64,000 nucleotides of DNA from Streptomyces sp. NBC_00414 (GTDB lineage: Bacteria; Actinomycetota; Actinomycetes; Streptomycetales; Streptomycetaceae), in contig NZ_CP107935.1 of the NCBI RefSeq assembly GCF_036038375.1, positions 6,262,001-6,326,000 of the forward strand, given 5' to 3'. How positions within the stretch are numbered: position 1 is the stretch's first letter; the number at the start of each line of letters is the position of its first letter. Shown here piece after piece: positions 1 through 8,740 of this stretch. The notes below the pieces were generated by a model that did not search any database, was not told where the DNA came from, and saw only the letters and a list, made by a program, of their open reading frames with translations. The position numbers and the translations under genes are program-made.

Positions 1-1201
1 CGAAGTTGACGTTGTTGAAGGTGTACTTCGCCCGCGCCATCACCTCCCAGTACCGCCTGCCGCCGATCACCACGCTCTCCACGTCCTCGGGCATGTGCGG
101 CAGTTCCTTCTCCTTCACCAGGAACACCGACCGGATGTGCGGGGCGAGTTCGCGTGCCTTGCGGTGGATCGCCGCCGGGTTGCAGGCGTAGCCGCGTCCC
201 CAGTAGGCGGCGAAGACGGCGAGGTTCTCGTCCAGCGGCCTGCGGAGGTACCACGCGTACAGGAGGGCGCGGCGCCTGCGCAGGACCGAGCGGGCCGCGT
301 ACGCCCTGGTCCGCGCCGCCCGCAGACCCACGGTCCGCAGCGCCCGGAACGCCGTGTACGCGCCCCGCCTCAGCAGCCGGGCCCGCACTCCCCGGGTGCG
401 GTGGCCCGCCGGGCGGTACCGCCGGTGGAGTCTGCCCGCGCGGCGGAAGAAGGCCCGGCCGCACGGGGCGGCGACCGCCGTGTCGAGGACCTCGGCGAAG
501 AGCTGGGTGAAAAGGGCGCGCGCCCGGTCCCCGGAAAGTTCCTGCCCGGCGGCCCGGTCCAGCACCAGCTCGACCTGGTCGAGGAGTTCGGCCCGCGCGG
601 CGGGCGTCGTACCACCGCCCCGCCGGCGTTCGGGGCGCCGGACGCACACCGTGGGCAGCACGGCGCTCTCCCCGGCCGCGAGCGCCACGAGACCGGCCCA
701 GCCGAGGTCCGCGCACGGGCCCGCGGGGAAGGCGAGCCCGTGCTCGCGGAGGAAGGCGCGGCGGTAGACGGTGGCCCAGACCGGCAGCCGTACGTCGGCG
801 GGGTCCCGGTCCTCGAACAGCTCCACCACCGGTTCGCCCTCCCACCACGGCACGCGCGCGTGGCCGAGGCGCAGGACGTCGGCCTCGGCCGTGCCGGGCT
901 CCCGCAGCCGCGCGTCGATCCCGGCGAGCGCCCCCGGCGTCAGCACGTCACCCGCCTCCAGGAACAGCACGTACGTCCCGGTGGCCGCCCGCAGTCCGGC
1001 ATCGCGGGCCCCGGTGACCCGGACGACCCGGGAGTCCCGCTCGGCGTACTCGGCGGCGAGCGCGCCCGCGGGCGAGTCCGGGGCCGCGCAGGCCGTGATC
1101 AGCTCGAAGTCGGTGAAGGACTGGGCGAGCGCCGGGTCGAGGGCCGTGGGGAGCCGCCCCGCGACGTCGTGGACGGTGACGATGATGCTGAAGCGGGGCA
1201 T
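1..1201 (-). CDS. GT2 glycosyltransferase / CDP-glycerol glycerophosphotransferase, 3' end cut by window edge
   Basis: About 400 codons are visible and the reading frame is still open at the window edge, so the C-terminus is missing. It starts at an ATG giving MPRFSIIVTVHD, the usual beginning of a family 2 glycosyltransferase; residues 1-110 fit the GT2 nucleotide-sugar fold, with FLEAGDVL in the position of the DxD-like segment. From about residue 328 (ENLAVFAAYWGRGYACNP) it resembles the start of a TagF-type CDP-glycerol glycerophosphotransferase domain, as in the complete neighbour at 2352-4664. Such two-domain proteins polymerise or prime teichoic-acid-type wall glycopolymers at the inner membrane face. 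The acceptor and sugar cannot be deduced. Confidence is high for the GT2 part and moderate for the truncated second domain. Confidence 0.82.
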   Translation of the reverse strand, partial: MPRFSIIVTVHDVAGRLPTALDPALAQSFTDFELITACAAPDSPAGALAAEYAERDSRVVRVTGARDAGLRAATGTYVLFLEAGDVLTPGALAGIDARLREPGTAEADVLRLGHARVPWWEGEPVVELFEDRDPADVRLPVWATVYRRAFLREHGLAFPAGPCADLGWAGLVALAAGESAVLPTVCVRRPERRRGGGTTPAARAELLDQVELVLDRAAGQELSGDRARALFTQLFAEVLDTAVAAPCGRAFFRRAGRLHRRYRPAGHRTRGVRARLLRRGAYTAFRALRTVGLRAARTRAYAARSVLRRRRALLYAWYLRRPLDENLAVFAAYWGRGYACNPAAIHRKARELAPHIRSVFLVKEKELPHMPEDVESVVIGGRRYWEVMARAKYTFNNVNF

Positions 1202-1243
1202 GTGGTGTGGTGCTCTTTCTTTCTGTCCGTGCTGTGTGGTGCC

Positions 1244-1279
1244 GCCGTCCCGGCGGGGTGACGGGCCCGCCGGGACGGC
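1244..1279 (-). terminator. hairpin downstream of the methyltransferase gene
   Basis: Two 14-bp arms (1244-1257 and 1266-1279, GCCGTCCCGGCGGG and its complement) flank an 8-nt loop. It lies between two minus-strand genes and probably ends the methyltransferase transcript. There is no clear T-run, which is common for Streptomyces terminators. Confidence 0.6.
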
Positions 1280-1331
1280 AGCACGTGCGGCTGGGTGAGG
1301 GCCCTGAGGGGCGCTCCCGCCGCCGGCGGTG

Positions 1332-2291
1332 TCAGCGCCCGCGGCGGCGCCTGGCCAGCGCCCTCGTGAGGATCGGCGGGAGCAAGTCCTTGGCAAGTGC
1401 GCGGGCCCGGCCGGGGCGCCGGGGCGGAGCGGCCGTGGCGGGCCGGGCGGGAGCGGGCCGGGACGAGGCCGTGCGCTGGACCGGCACGCCCGGCGTCCCG
1501 GTTCCGGCGGGCACGGGCGGTGCCTCCGCGGTCGCGTGCCGGGAGACCGGGTGCTTCGGCTCGGTGGCCTTCCTGCCGTCTATGCGGATCATTCCGTGCC
1601 CCGCGACCTGCTGCACCTCGTGCCACATGTCGTCGCGGGCCGCCAGCCACTCCAGCAGCGCGTCGCGCAGCGGCTCCGGATCGCCCCATGTGCCGTAGAA
1701 CTTCGTGCCGGTCACACATATGGGGTGCAGACCGAGCGCGGCCACCGCTCCCCAGGTGGCGGCGGCGACCCCCGGGCAGTGCTCGGCGCGGTAGTCGTCG
1801 AGCACGACCACCCCGTCGGACCGGAGGATGTCCCGCACGGCCTCGATGTCCCCGTACACGTGCTCGTACAGGTGCGAGGCGTCTATGTGCGCGAAACGGC
1901 AGCTGTCGTGCGCGACGCGGTCGGCGACCACCGACGTCGGAGCCTGGACGACCTCCGGCAGCCTCTCGTGGAACGCGGCGAAGTTGGCCTCGAACGCCCG
2001 CCTGGTGAGCGTCGAGTACGACTTGTTCATCTCCTTGAGGTTGGCGGAGTCCGGCGCGGCCGAGTCGAAGAGATCACACACCGTGAAGACGTCCTCGGCA
2101 CGCCGGTACGAGGCCATGAAGATCGCGCTCTTGCCCATGTACGCACCGAGTTCGAGCAGATCGCCCCGCTGCGCACGGTCCACCTGCCCGGAGAGGAACC
2201 AGTCGAACAACTGCTGGTCGACGGCCCGGAACCAGCCCTTGACCTCCGACAGGGCCTTGGGTCGGGGCAGTTCGGTGGTGCTGGAAGTCAT
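1332..2291 (-). CDS. class I SAM-dependent methyltransferase (Methyltransf_24-like)
   Basis: This 319-residue protein carries a glycine-rich SAM-binding loop in LLELGAYMGKSAIFMA (about residues 46-61). Acidic residues follow in VCDLFDS, and FAHIDASHLYEHVYGDIEA resembles the metal-binding or active-site loop of TylF/Methyltransf_24 enzymes. The last 80 residues are Ala/Pro/Arg-rich and probably disordered. It sits between two glycopolymer transferase genes on the same strand, 60 bp from the upstream one, so O-methylation of a sugar or of the wall polymer is a reasonable guess. The substrate is an inference from context only; the methyltransferase fold is the firm part. Confidence 0.8.
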   Translation of the reverse strand: MTSSTTELPRPKALSEVKGWFRAVDQQLFDWFLSGQVDRAQRGDLLELGAYMGKSAIFMASYRRAEDVFTVCDLFDSAAPDSANLKEMNKSYSTLTRRAFEANFAAFHERLPEVVQAPTSVVADRVAHDSCRFAHIDASHLYEHVYGDIEAVRDILRSDGVVVLDDYRAEHCPGVAAATWGAVAALGLHPICVTGTKFYGTWGDPEPLRDALLEWLAARDDMWHEVQQVAGHGMIRIDGRKATEPKHPVSRHATAEAPPVPAGTGTPGVPVQRTASSRPAPARPATAAPPRRPGRARALAKDLLPPILTRALARRRRGR

Positions 2292-2351
2292 GAGTACTCC
2301 GTAAAACGGGGTCTGTGGATTTCCTGTGCCTGGGGATGGGACCGGAGTGCT

Positions 2352-4664
2352 TCAGGGTCTGTCAACGACGGGAACGGAAACTCCGGGTGTCGGAACGGCG
2401 GCAAGGGGTGTCAGCCCGTTCCGGTCGGCCGCCGAGGGCACCGGACGGCGCTCGTCCGGGGGCACCACCGCGGGCAGGCCGGCCGTTTCGCCCAGCACGA
2501 CACGGCGTACGACCCGTTCGGCGGCCCGTCCGTCGTCGTAGGGGCAGAAACGCTCCCGGAAGGCGGACCTCAGCTGCGCGGACCGCGAGCCCCGCCAGTG
2601 GCCGGTCGAGAAGATGTCGATCAGCTCGTCCTCGTTGCGGGCGACCGCGCCGGGCGGGAACGCCCGCAGGTCGAAGTAGGTCCCGCGGGCCGCCTCGTAC
2701 GCCTCCGGGTCGTCCGAGAGGATCACGATCGGCCGGTCGAGGCCCGCGTAGTCGAACATCAGCGACGAGTAGTCGGTGACCAGCGCGTCCGAGGCCAGGC
2801 AGAGCGACTCGACGCTCGGATGGTCCGACACGTCGATCAGCCGGCCGCCACTGCGGGCCAGCGGCGCCCGGTACGCGGGATGGGCGCGGGTCAGCAGGAC
2901 GAACCGCGGGCCGAGCCTGCGCAGCACCCGCTCCAGGTCGAGCGCGGTGCGCTGGCTGCGGCGGTAGTCGCGGTGCGTCGGCGCGTACAGGACCGCCACC
3001 GTGCCCTCGGGGATGCCGAGCGACTCGCGCAGCCGGGCCACGTCCGCCGGAGCGGCCTGCTGGAACACGTCGGTGCGGGGCTGGCCGTACTCCAGCATCG
3101 TGTACGCGGCCGGGAACACGCGCTCCCACACGAGGGTGGAGTGGCGGTTGCCCGACAGGCAGTAGTCCCACCGGTCGGCGTCGCGCAGCAGCTCGGCGAA
3201 GTCCGTGCCGCGCGCCGCCGCCGGACGGTCCTGGAGGTCCAGGCCCATGTGCTTGAGCGGCGTGCCCGCCTGCGTCTGGATCAGGATCTGGCCGGACCGC
3301 TTGACCAGCCGGCGGTCGAAACCGGCGTTGGCGACGAGGTACTTGGACCGGGCCAGCGCCGTCCAGTACGCGGCGGAACCCGCCGTCAGCCTGCGCGTCC
3401 CCGTCGGGATCGTGTGGTGGAACCCGGGCTCCGCGACCCACGCGGTGCGCATGCCCGGGGCGAGCGTGCGGAACGCGGCCTCCAGCGCCCCCGGGTTGCA
3501 GCCGTGACCGCGCCCCTCATGGCCCGCGAACACGGCCAGGTCGGCGCGTACGGGCAGCCGGCGCTGCACGCCGTAGTGCAGCCGCAGCGCGGCCGACCGG
3601 AGACCGCGGGCCAGCGCCCCGGCCAGCCGCGCGGCACTTCTCTTCAGCCGCGTCGCCACCCACAGGGCGCGGTAGGTCCGATGGCTGCCGAGGCGTACGA
3701 GGGCGTGCCGCAGCCGGTCGGGAGGCCTGACATCGGCGTCGGCGTCGGCGCTGTGCACGGGGTCCACGCGGTAACGGGCGTAGTGGCCACGGGCCTTGCG
3801 CAGGAACGCGGCGCGCGAACCCCGCGGCAGCCGGTCGCGCTTGAGGAACACGGCCGACAGATGGTCGACCATCCGCCGGAACACGAGCGGTCGCCAGTGC
3901 GCCAGTTCGGGGTGCGCGTCGAGATGGGCGAAGACCCGGTCGTACTGGCCGAAGATGTCGAAGTGCTTGCCGCTGGTCGTGCCGAGGATGTTCCCCCGCC
4001 GCCGCTGCCGGTAGTGGACACAGACCCGGTCGAGCGTCGCGATGGTCTCGGCGGCCATCAGGACCGGGTACGTCCAGGGCGTGTCCTCGTAGTAGCCGGG
4101 CGGGAACGCGAACTGCTCCCGCTCGACGAACTCCCGGCGGTACGCCTTGTTCCACACGACCATGAGGACGTCGAGCAGCCCGGGCCGGTCGTCGAGGCGG
4201 AACGGCGCCGGACCCTCCTCGGTGAGCCGGGCCGCCCGGATGTTGCGGACCGTCTCTCCCGACCAGAAGGTGCGCGCGTAGTCGTAGACCAGGACGTCCG
4301 GATCGCCGGTCTCCTTGATGCGGTCGGCGATGTCCCGCAGCGCGTGCGGGGTGAGGGTGTCGTCGCCGTCCAGGAAGACCAGGTAGTCGCCGGTCGCGGC
4401 CCGCATGCCCGCGTTGCGGGCCCGGCCGAGGCCCACGTTCTCCTTGAGGTGGACGGCCCGGACCCGTGGGTCGCGGTCGGCGAACTCGTCGGCGATCGCA
4501 CCGCAGGCATCCGGCGAGCAGTCGTCGACAGCGATCAACTCAAGGTCGGTGAAGGACTGTTCCAGGACCGATGTCATGCACTCGTGCAGATATTCCTGCA
4601 CCTGGTACGCGGGGACAATGACACTGAACCGGGGCAAGGGACATCCATGGGTCGGCGCGGCCAT
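2352..4664 (-). CDS. bifunctional GT2 / CDP-glycerol:glycerophosphate glycerophosphotransferase (TagF-like)
   Basis: This 770-residue two-domain enzyme has a GT2 domain at about residues 10-250 (PRFSVIVPAYQVQEYL, DGDD in the DxD position). A basic linker follows, then a TagF/Glyphos_transf domain at about 380-745. Hallmarks of the second domain are QAGTPLKHMGLDLQDRP, YAPTHRDYRRS and VTDYSSLMFDYAGLDRPI. The family moves glycerol-phosphate from CDP-glycerol onto a lipid-linked acceptor to make teichoic acid. I chose the ATG at 4664 (MAAPTHGCPLPRF); a TTG at 4676 is possible, and an in-frame TTG just before PRFSVIV would give the same start as the gene at 1201. No strong ribosome site distinguishes them. 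It belongs to the same wall-polymer cluster as the two genes downstream. Confidence 0.87.
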   Translation of the reverse strand: MAAPTHGCPLPRFSVIVPAYQVQEYLHECMTSVLEQSFTDLELIAVDDCSPDACGAIADEFADRDPRVRAVHLKENVGLGRARNAGMRAATGDYLVFLDGDDTLTPHALRDIADRIKETGDPDVLVYDYARTFWSGETVRNIRAARLTEEGPAPFRLDDRPGLLDVLMVVWNKAYRREFVEREQFAFPPGYYEDTPWTYPVLMAAETIATLDRVCVHYRQRRRGNILGTTSGKHFDIFGQYDRVFAHLDAHPELAHWRPLVFRRMVDHLSAVFLKRDRLPRGSRAAFLRKARGHYARYRVDPVHSADADADVRPPDRLRHALVRLGSHRTYRALWVATRLKRSAARLAGALARGLRSAALRLHYGVQRRLPVRADLAVFAGHEGRGHGCNPGALEAAFRTLAPGMRTAWVAEPGFHHTIPTGTRRLTAGSAAYWTALARSKYLVANAGFDRRLVKRSGQILIQTQAGTPLKHMGLDLQDRPAAARGTDFAELLRDADRWDYCLSGNRHSTLVWERVFPAAYTMLEYGQPRTDVFQQAAPADVARLRESLGIPEGTVAVLYAPTHRDYRRSQRTALDLERVLRRLGPRFVLLTRAHPAYRAPLARSGGRLIDVSDHPSVESLCLASDALVTDYSSLMFDYAGLDRPIVILSDDPEAYEAARGTYFDLRAFPPGAVARNEDELIDIFSTGHWRGSRSAQLRSAFRERFCPYDDGRAAERVVRRVVLGETAGLPAVVPPDERRPVPSAADRNGLTPLAAVPTPGVSVPVVDRP

Positions 4665-4739
4665 ATTGCCCGGCAACGGCCGAAGGGGTCACGTGGTTAC
4701 GCCGGATGCGGCATGTGGGGGACCCCGGGACGAACGCGA

Positions 4740-4767
4740 AGGGGCGGACCGACGCCGGCCCGCCCCT
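4740..4767 (-). terminator. terminator of the sugar ABC operon
   Basis: Arms of 12 bp (4740-4751 and 4756-4767, one mismatch) around a 4-nt loop lie 20 bp past the stop codon of the last permease gene. They separate it from the glycopolymer gene on the same strand. Confidence 0.55.
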
Positions 4768-4787
4768 CAAAACGCCTGTTGCGGCAG

Positions 4788-5729
4788 CTACTTCACCGCC
4801 CCCGCCATCACTCCGGACACGAACTGCCGCTGGAACGCGAAGAACACGGCCAGCGGGATCACCATCGAGATGAACGCGCCGGGCGCGAGCGTCTCGATGT
4901 TGCCGGAGAACTGCCGCGTCTGCTCGGTCAGCGCGACCGTCAGCGGCCGGGAGCCGGAGTCCGAGAAGATCAGCGCCACCAGCATGTCGTTCCACACCCA
5001 CAGGAACTGGAAGATGCCGAGCGAGGCGATCGCGGGCGCCCCCAGCGGCATGATGACCGTCGCGAACAGCCGGGTCTCGCCCGCTCCGTCGAGCCGCGCC
5101 GCCTCCAGGAGTTCACGGGGGATCTCCGCGAAGAAGTTGCGCAGCAGGAAGATCGCGAACGGCAGGCCGAAGCCCACGTGGAACAGCACGACACCGATGA
5201 CGCTGCCGAAGATCCCCAGGTCGCCGAAGAGGTCGGCCAGCGGGATCAGGGCGATCTGGACGGGCACCACCAGCAGCGCCACCACGGCCACGAACCACCA
5301 GTCGCGGCCCTTGAAGTCCATCCAGGCGAAGGCGTATCCGGCCATGGCGCCGATCACGACGACCAGGACGGTGGCCGGCACCGTGATGTACACCGTGTTG
5401 AGCAGGGAGTCGGTGATCTCCTCCTTGCCCAGCAGGGTCGAGTAGCTCTCGGTGGTGAGCTGGGACGGCTTGCTGAAGACGTCCCACCAGCCGGAGGCGG
5501 CGATGTCGGTCGGGTCGCGGAACGACGAGGCGAGCAGCCCGACCGTCGGCGTCACCCAGAGCAGCGCGACCAGGATCAGGAAGACCCGCACCGCGCCGCC
5601 TCCCGCGGCGCTCGCGATCCGGGAGCCGAGCGAGCGCCTGGGCGGACCGGAGGAGTCCGGGGCCACGGGCGGTTCTCCCGGCTCCCCGGAGTCCCCGGGT
5701 CCCTTCAGAGGTACGGAGGATGTGGTCAC
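4788..5729 (-). CDS. carbohydrate ABC transporter permease (CUT1, MalG-like)
   Basis: A 313-residue inner-membrane permease with about six transmembrane helices and the cytoplasmic EAA loop ELLEAARLDGAGETRLFATV near residue 215, where the ATPase docks. It ends in the MalG-type SGVMAGAVK. The start is a GTG at 5729 with GAAGGAG about 7 nt upstream; its GTG overlaps the TGA of the preceding permease by 4 bp, indicating translational coupling. The N-terminal 40 residues are a Pro/Gly/Ser-rich cytoplasmic tail. With the two upstream genes it forms a binding-protein-dependent sugar importer. No ATPase is encoded here, so a shared ATPase such as MsiK presumably energises it (known for Streptomyces CUT1 systems, inferred here). 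Confidence 0.92.
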   Translation of the reverse strand: MTTSSVPLKGPGDSGEPGEPPVAPDSSGPPRRSLGSRIASAAGGGAVRVFLILVALLWVTPTVGLLASSFRDPTDIAASGWWDVFSKPSQLTTESYSTLLGKEEITDSLLNTVYITVPATVLVVVIGAMAGYAFAWMDFKGRDWWFVAVVALLVVPVQIALIPLADLFGDLGIFGSVIGVVLFHVGFGLPFAIFLLRNFFAEIPRELLEAARLDGAGETRLFATVIMPLGAPAIASLGIFQFLWVWNDMLVALIFSDSGSRPLTVALTEQTRQFSGNIETLAPGAFISMVIPLAVFFAFQRQFVSGVMAGAVK

Positions 5730-7078
5730 CGTCGACGCTCCTTCCGCAGTCGGCGGATGTTGACGATCATCACCGGCATCACGAGCAGCAGCAGGACGAT
5801 GCCGATCGCGCTGCCGAGCCCCTGGTTGTTGCCGCCGCCGAAGGAGGCGTTGACCAGTTGCAGCGCCAGCACGTTCGCCTCGTCCTTGCTGGGCTGCGGA
5901 GCGATGATGAAGACCAGGTCGAAGATCTTCATCACGTTGATCATCAAGGTGATCAGGACGACGACGAGGACCGGCGCGAGCAACGGCACGGTGACCCGGC
6001 GGAACACCTGCCACTCGTTGGCGCCGTCGACGCGGGCCGCTTCAAGGAGATTGCGGTCCACCCCGGCCAGCCCCGCCGCGATGAGCACCATCGCGAAACC
6101 CGCCCACATCCAGGCGTACGAGCCGATGATGGCCGGGGTGACCAGGCTCGGGCCCAGCCAGTCGACGCCGTTGTAGGGCTCTGCGAAGTTCGACGACGGC
6201 AGCCGCAGCTGAGCGCCCTCGGCGGACGCCGGCAGGGTGAACGTACCGTCGGCGCCGGCCTTCGCGGAGGCCACCACCTTGCCGTCCTCGACCGCCTCGA
6301 CCTTCATGCCCGGCAGCGCCTTCTCGCCCGCGTCGATGGCGCCCTTCTCACCGCCGCCGCCCAGCTTGAAGTCCAGCCAGACCGTGCCGGTCACGCCGTC
6401 GCCCGAGGACTCGGCGGCCTTGGCGTCCCCGGGGTCGCCGGGCACCTTGTTCGGGGCGATGCCGACCAGCGGGACCAGGACCGGGGAGCCCGCCTCCAGC
6501 GTGCCGGCGGCGGTGAACGAGCCCCCGCCGGACGCCTTGAGGCCGCTCTCGGTGGACGGCCGCGCCTTCGGATAGACCGACGACTCGGCGAACGTGTCGT
6601 GCACGCCCACCAGCACGGCGTTGGCCACGCCCTGGTCGGGGTCCGCCTCGTACACGAGCCGGAAGATGATGCCCGCGGCGAGCATGGAGATCGCCATCGG
6701 CATGAAGATGACGAGCTTGAACGCCGTGGACCAGCGCACCCGTTCGGTCAGCACGGCGAAGACCAGACCGAGCCCGGTGACCAGCGCAGGGGCGACCGCG
6801 ACCCAGATCGCGGTGTTCTTGACCGCGGTGAAGGTGGCGTCGTCACTGAACAGGTCGCCGTAGTTCCCGAGGCCCACGAAGCCCGAACCGTCGGCGTCGT
6901 ACAGACTGCGCCAGACCGAGTACCCGATGGGGTAGACCACGAGCGCGCCGAGCAGCACGATCGCCGGCAGCAGGAACAGACCCGCCACCCACCACCGCGT
7001 GCCGATCACACTCTTGCGTTTGCCGACGGGGGGCACCGGGTTCGCCGGGCCCCCCGCCGTCGCGACCTGCGACGACAT
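5726..7078 (-). CDS. carbohydrate ABC transporter permease (MalF-like) with large extracytoplasmic insert
   Basis: At 450 residues this is about 140 longer than the usual 300-310 for the family. Residues 28-140 hold the first helices and 305-445 the rest, including the EAA loop NLLEAARVDGANEWQVFRR at 343-361. Between them, about residues 160-302 form an insert on the external face. Its second half (about 228-295) reads like a Cna-B/SdrD-type beta domain: VTGTVWLDFKLGG, AIDAGEKALPGMKVEAV, GADGTFTLP. Acidic DAGE next to PGMKV recalls the calcium-binding DxNxDG-type strands of SdrD B repeats. The insert could contact the binding protein, the wall or calcium; none of this is shown by the sequence. 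It overlaps the next permease by 4 bp and starts 9 bp after the binding-protein gene. Confidence 0.9.
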   Translation of the reverse strand: MSSQVATAGGPANPVPPVGKRKSVIGTRWWVAGLFLLPAIVLLGALVVYPIGYSVWRSLYDADGSGFVGLGNYGDLFSDDATFTAVKNTAIWVAVAPALVTGLGLVFAVLTERVRWSTAFKLVIFMPMAISMLAAGIIFRLVYEADPDQGVANAVLVGVHDTFAESSVYPKARPSTESGLKASGGGSFTAAGTLEAGSPVLVPLVGIAPNKVPGDPGDAKAAESSGDGVTGTVWLDFKLGGGGEKGAIDAGEKALPGMKVEAVEDGKVVASAKAGADGTFTLPASAEGAQLRLPSSNFAEPYNGVDWLGPSLVTPAIIGSYAWMWAGFAMVLIAAGLAGVDRNLLEAARVDGANEWQVFRRVTVPLLAPVLVVVLITLMINVMKIFDLVFIIAPQPSKDEANVLALQLVNASFGGGNNQGLGSAIGIVLLLLVMPVMIVNIRRLRKERRR

Positions 7079-7087
7079 CGGCGGCCG

Positions 7088-8476
7088 TCAGCCCTTGTAG
7101 GCCTTGGCGGCGGACGTCTCCAGCGCCTGCTGCGCGCCCGCCACGTCCGAGGGGGTCTTCAGGAAGTCCTGCAGCGCCTTCCACTCGCCCGTGCCCTCGG
7201 TACCGCCGAAGGCCGCCGGAGCCTGGTCGGACATGTCGAAGCGGAAGGAGTCGCCCGCCTTCAGCAGCGCCTTGCCGATGTCCCGCGCCACGTCGTCCTT
7301 GTACTTGTCCGCGTTCATCTCCTTGTTGGGGGAGATGAAGCCGCCCTGCGCCGCCCAGATCTCGGCCGCGTCGGTCGACGCCAGGAACGTCAGCAGGGCC
7401 TGCGAGCCCTTGTCGTCCTTCAGCGCCACCGCCACGTCACCGCCGCTGACCACCGGCGACCGGTCGCCGACCGCCGGGAACGGGAACACCTTGGCGTCCG
7501 TGCCGATCTCGGCCTTCGTGTCGGCGTTGATGTTCGCCGCGACGAAGTCGCCCTCGAAGACCATGCCCGCCGGGGTGTCACCGGAGAAGGTGTTCGTCAC
7601 CGACTTCGGGAACTCGGTGCGCAGCGCGCCGGCGCTGCCGCCCGCGATCAGGTCGTTCTTGCCCCACAGCTGGGCCAGCGTGGTCAGGGCCTCCTTCACG
7701 GACGGATCCGTCCACTTGATCTCGTGCTTGGCCAGCTGGTCGTACTTCTCCGGCCCCGCCTGAGAGAGATAGACGTTCTCGAACCAGTCGGTGAGGGTCC
7801 AGCCGTCCTGCCCGCCGATGGAGACCGCGGGCGAACCCGCGTCCGACAGGGTCTGCGCGGTCTGCACGAACTCGTCCCAGGTCTTGGGCTCCGCGGTGAT
7901 GCCCGCCGCCTCGAACGCCGCCGTGTTGTACCAGACCAGCGACTTGTTGGCGGCCTTCGCGTAGACGCCGTACTGCTTGCCCTCGTACGCGCCCAGGTCC
8001 TGCCAGCCCTTCGAGAAGTTCTTGTCGAGCTGCGCCTGCGCCTCGGTGCCCATGGGCTTGATCCAGCCCTTCTGGGCGAACTGGTGGAGCACACCGACCT
8101 GCGGGAGGAACGCCACGTTCGGCGGCTTGCCGCCCTCGATCTTCGTGCCCAGGAAGGTGGAGGTGTTGTTGCCGGTCGGTACGTAGGCGACCTCCGCGCC
8201 CGTCCGCTTCTCGAACTCGTCCAGGACCGCGGTGAAGTTGTCCTGCTCGGGCCCGGTCCACACGGCCGCCACCTCAAGCTTCTGGCCGTCGAGCTTGGGA
8301 AGTTGAACGCTGGAGGCGGCTCCGCTCCCGCTGTCGCCGCCGTCGTCCTTCTTGTCGTCGTCACCGCCGCATGCCGTGAGCGTGAGCGCCATCGCCCCCG
8401 CGACGACGGCAGCCGCGGCCCTCGCGGACCCGCTCCTCCTGTGCGACCTGCTGATACGAAGAGTGCTGCTGCGCAT
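7088..8476 (-). CDS. sugar-binding lipoprotein of ABC importer (family 1 extracellular solute-binding protein)
   Basis: A 462-residue secreted receptor. The N-terminus has arginines, a hydrophobic stretch and the lipobox LTAC (MALTLTACGGDDDKKDD), so it should be processed and anchored by lipid at the cysteine. The Asp/Lys/Gly linker is typical of these lipoproteins. The body contains the usual SBP features (KLEVAAVWTGPEQDNFTAVLDEFEKRTG; aromatic-rich WYNTAAFEAAGI; GDFVAANIN). It is the first gene of a binding protein-permease-permease operon. The sugar is not predictable from sequence alone. The short palindromic element at 8506-8585 lies 29 nt upstream of its start codon, that is, in its leader or promoter. 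Confidence 0.92.
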   Translation of the reverse strand: MRSSTLRISRSHRRSGSARAAAAVVAGAMALTLTACGGDDDKKDDGGDSGSGAASSVQLPKLDGQKLEVAAVWTGPEQDNFTAVLDEFEKRTGAEVAYVPTGNNTSTFLGTKIEGGKPPNVAFLPQVGVLHQFAQKGWIKPMGTEAQAQLDKNFSKGWQDLGAYEGKQYGVYAKAANKSLVWYNTAAFEAAGITAEPKTWDEFVQTAQTLSDAGSPAVSIGGQDGWTLTDWFENVYLSQAGPEKYDQLAKHEIKWTDPSVKEALTTLAQLWGKNDLIAGGSAGALRTEFPKSVTNTFSGDTPAGMVFEGDFVAANINADTKAEIGTDAKVFPFPAVGDRSPVVSGGDVAVALKDDKGSQALLTFLASTDAAEIWAAQGGFISPNKEMNADKYKDDVARDIGKALLKAGDSFRFDMSDQAPAAFGGTEGTGEWKALQDFLKTPSDVAGAQQALETSAAKAYKG

Positions 8477-8505
8477 GGTGTGCCCCGTTCTCCGTCGAAC
8501 GTCCG

Positions 8506-8585
8506 AGGTCCTGTCGTCACGTTCCCGTCGTCCGCCCGGTGGGAAGGGCGGGCCGGGCGGCAGGCGGGAATTGACGGCAGGGGCT
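8506..8585. mobile_element. short copy of palindromic MITE-like hairpin element
   Basis: It begins AGGTCCTGTCGTCAC and ends with an imperfect inverted copy (GGGAATTGACGGCAGG at about 8567-8582). Inside is a second stem (GTCCGCCC paired with GGGCGG). About the first 55 nt match, with few changes and a 5-nt insertion, the reverse complement of the right arm of the longer element at 19369-19545. The two therefore belong to one repeat family, and this copy lacks the long central part. No coding capacity. It sits just upstream of the sugar-binding-protein gene. Confidence 0.6.
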
Positions 8586-8740
8586 GGCGCTGTCCCGTGC
8601 GCTCTTGGTCTACGCCCGTCCGCTCGGCGGCGGCAAGGGCGCCTGCGCTGTCAAGGCCGTGATCGTAACCGCGTCGTGACGTGGGGACTTGCGTCCGGCA
8701 GCGGCGCGTGTCGTCGGCTGCGGTCCACCGGGCGCTCACC

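Noticed and set aside
1329..6176. Very long + strand open frame (1615 codons) antisense to the glycopolymer genes
   Set aside because: Its composition is Arg/Gly/Pro/Ala-rich without domain motifs, and it is the complement of well-supported minus-strand genes. High GC makes stop codons rare in the antisense frame.
5720..8662. 980-codon + strand frame opposite the sugar ABC operon
   Set aside because: Antisense shadow; the minus-strand frames encode clear permeases and a lipoprotein.
8586..8690. Longer version of the short hairpin element ending near 8690
   Set aside because: A weak inverted match exists around 8675-8690, but the better right end, aligning with the terminal repeat, is at about 8567-8585.
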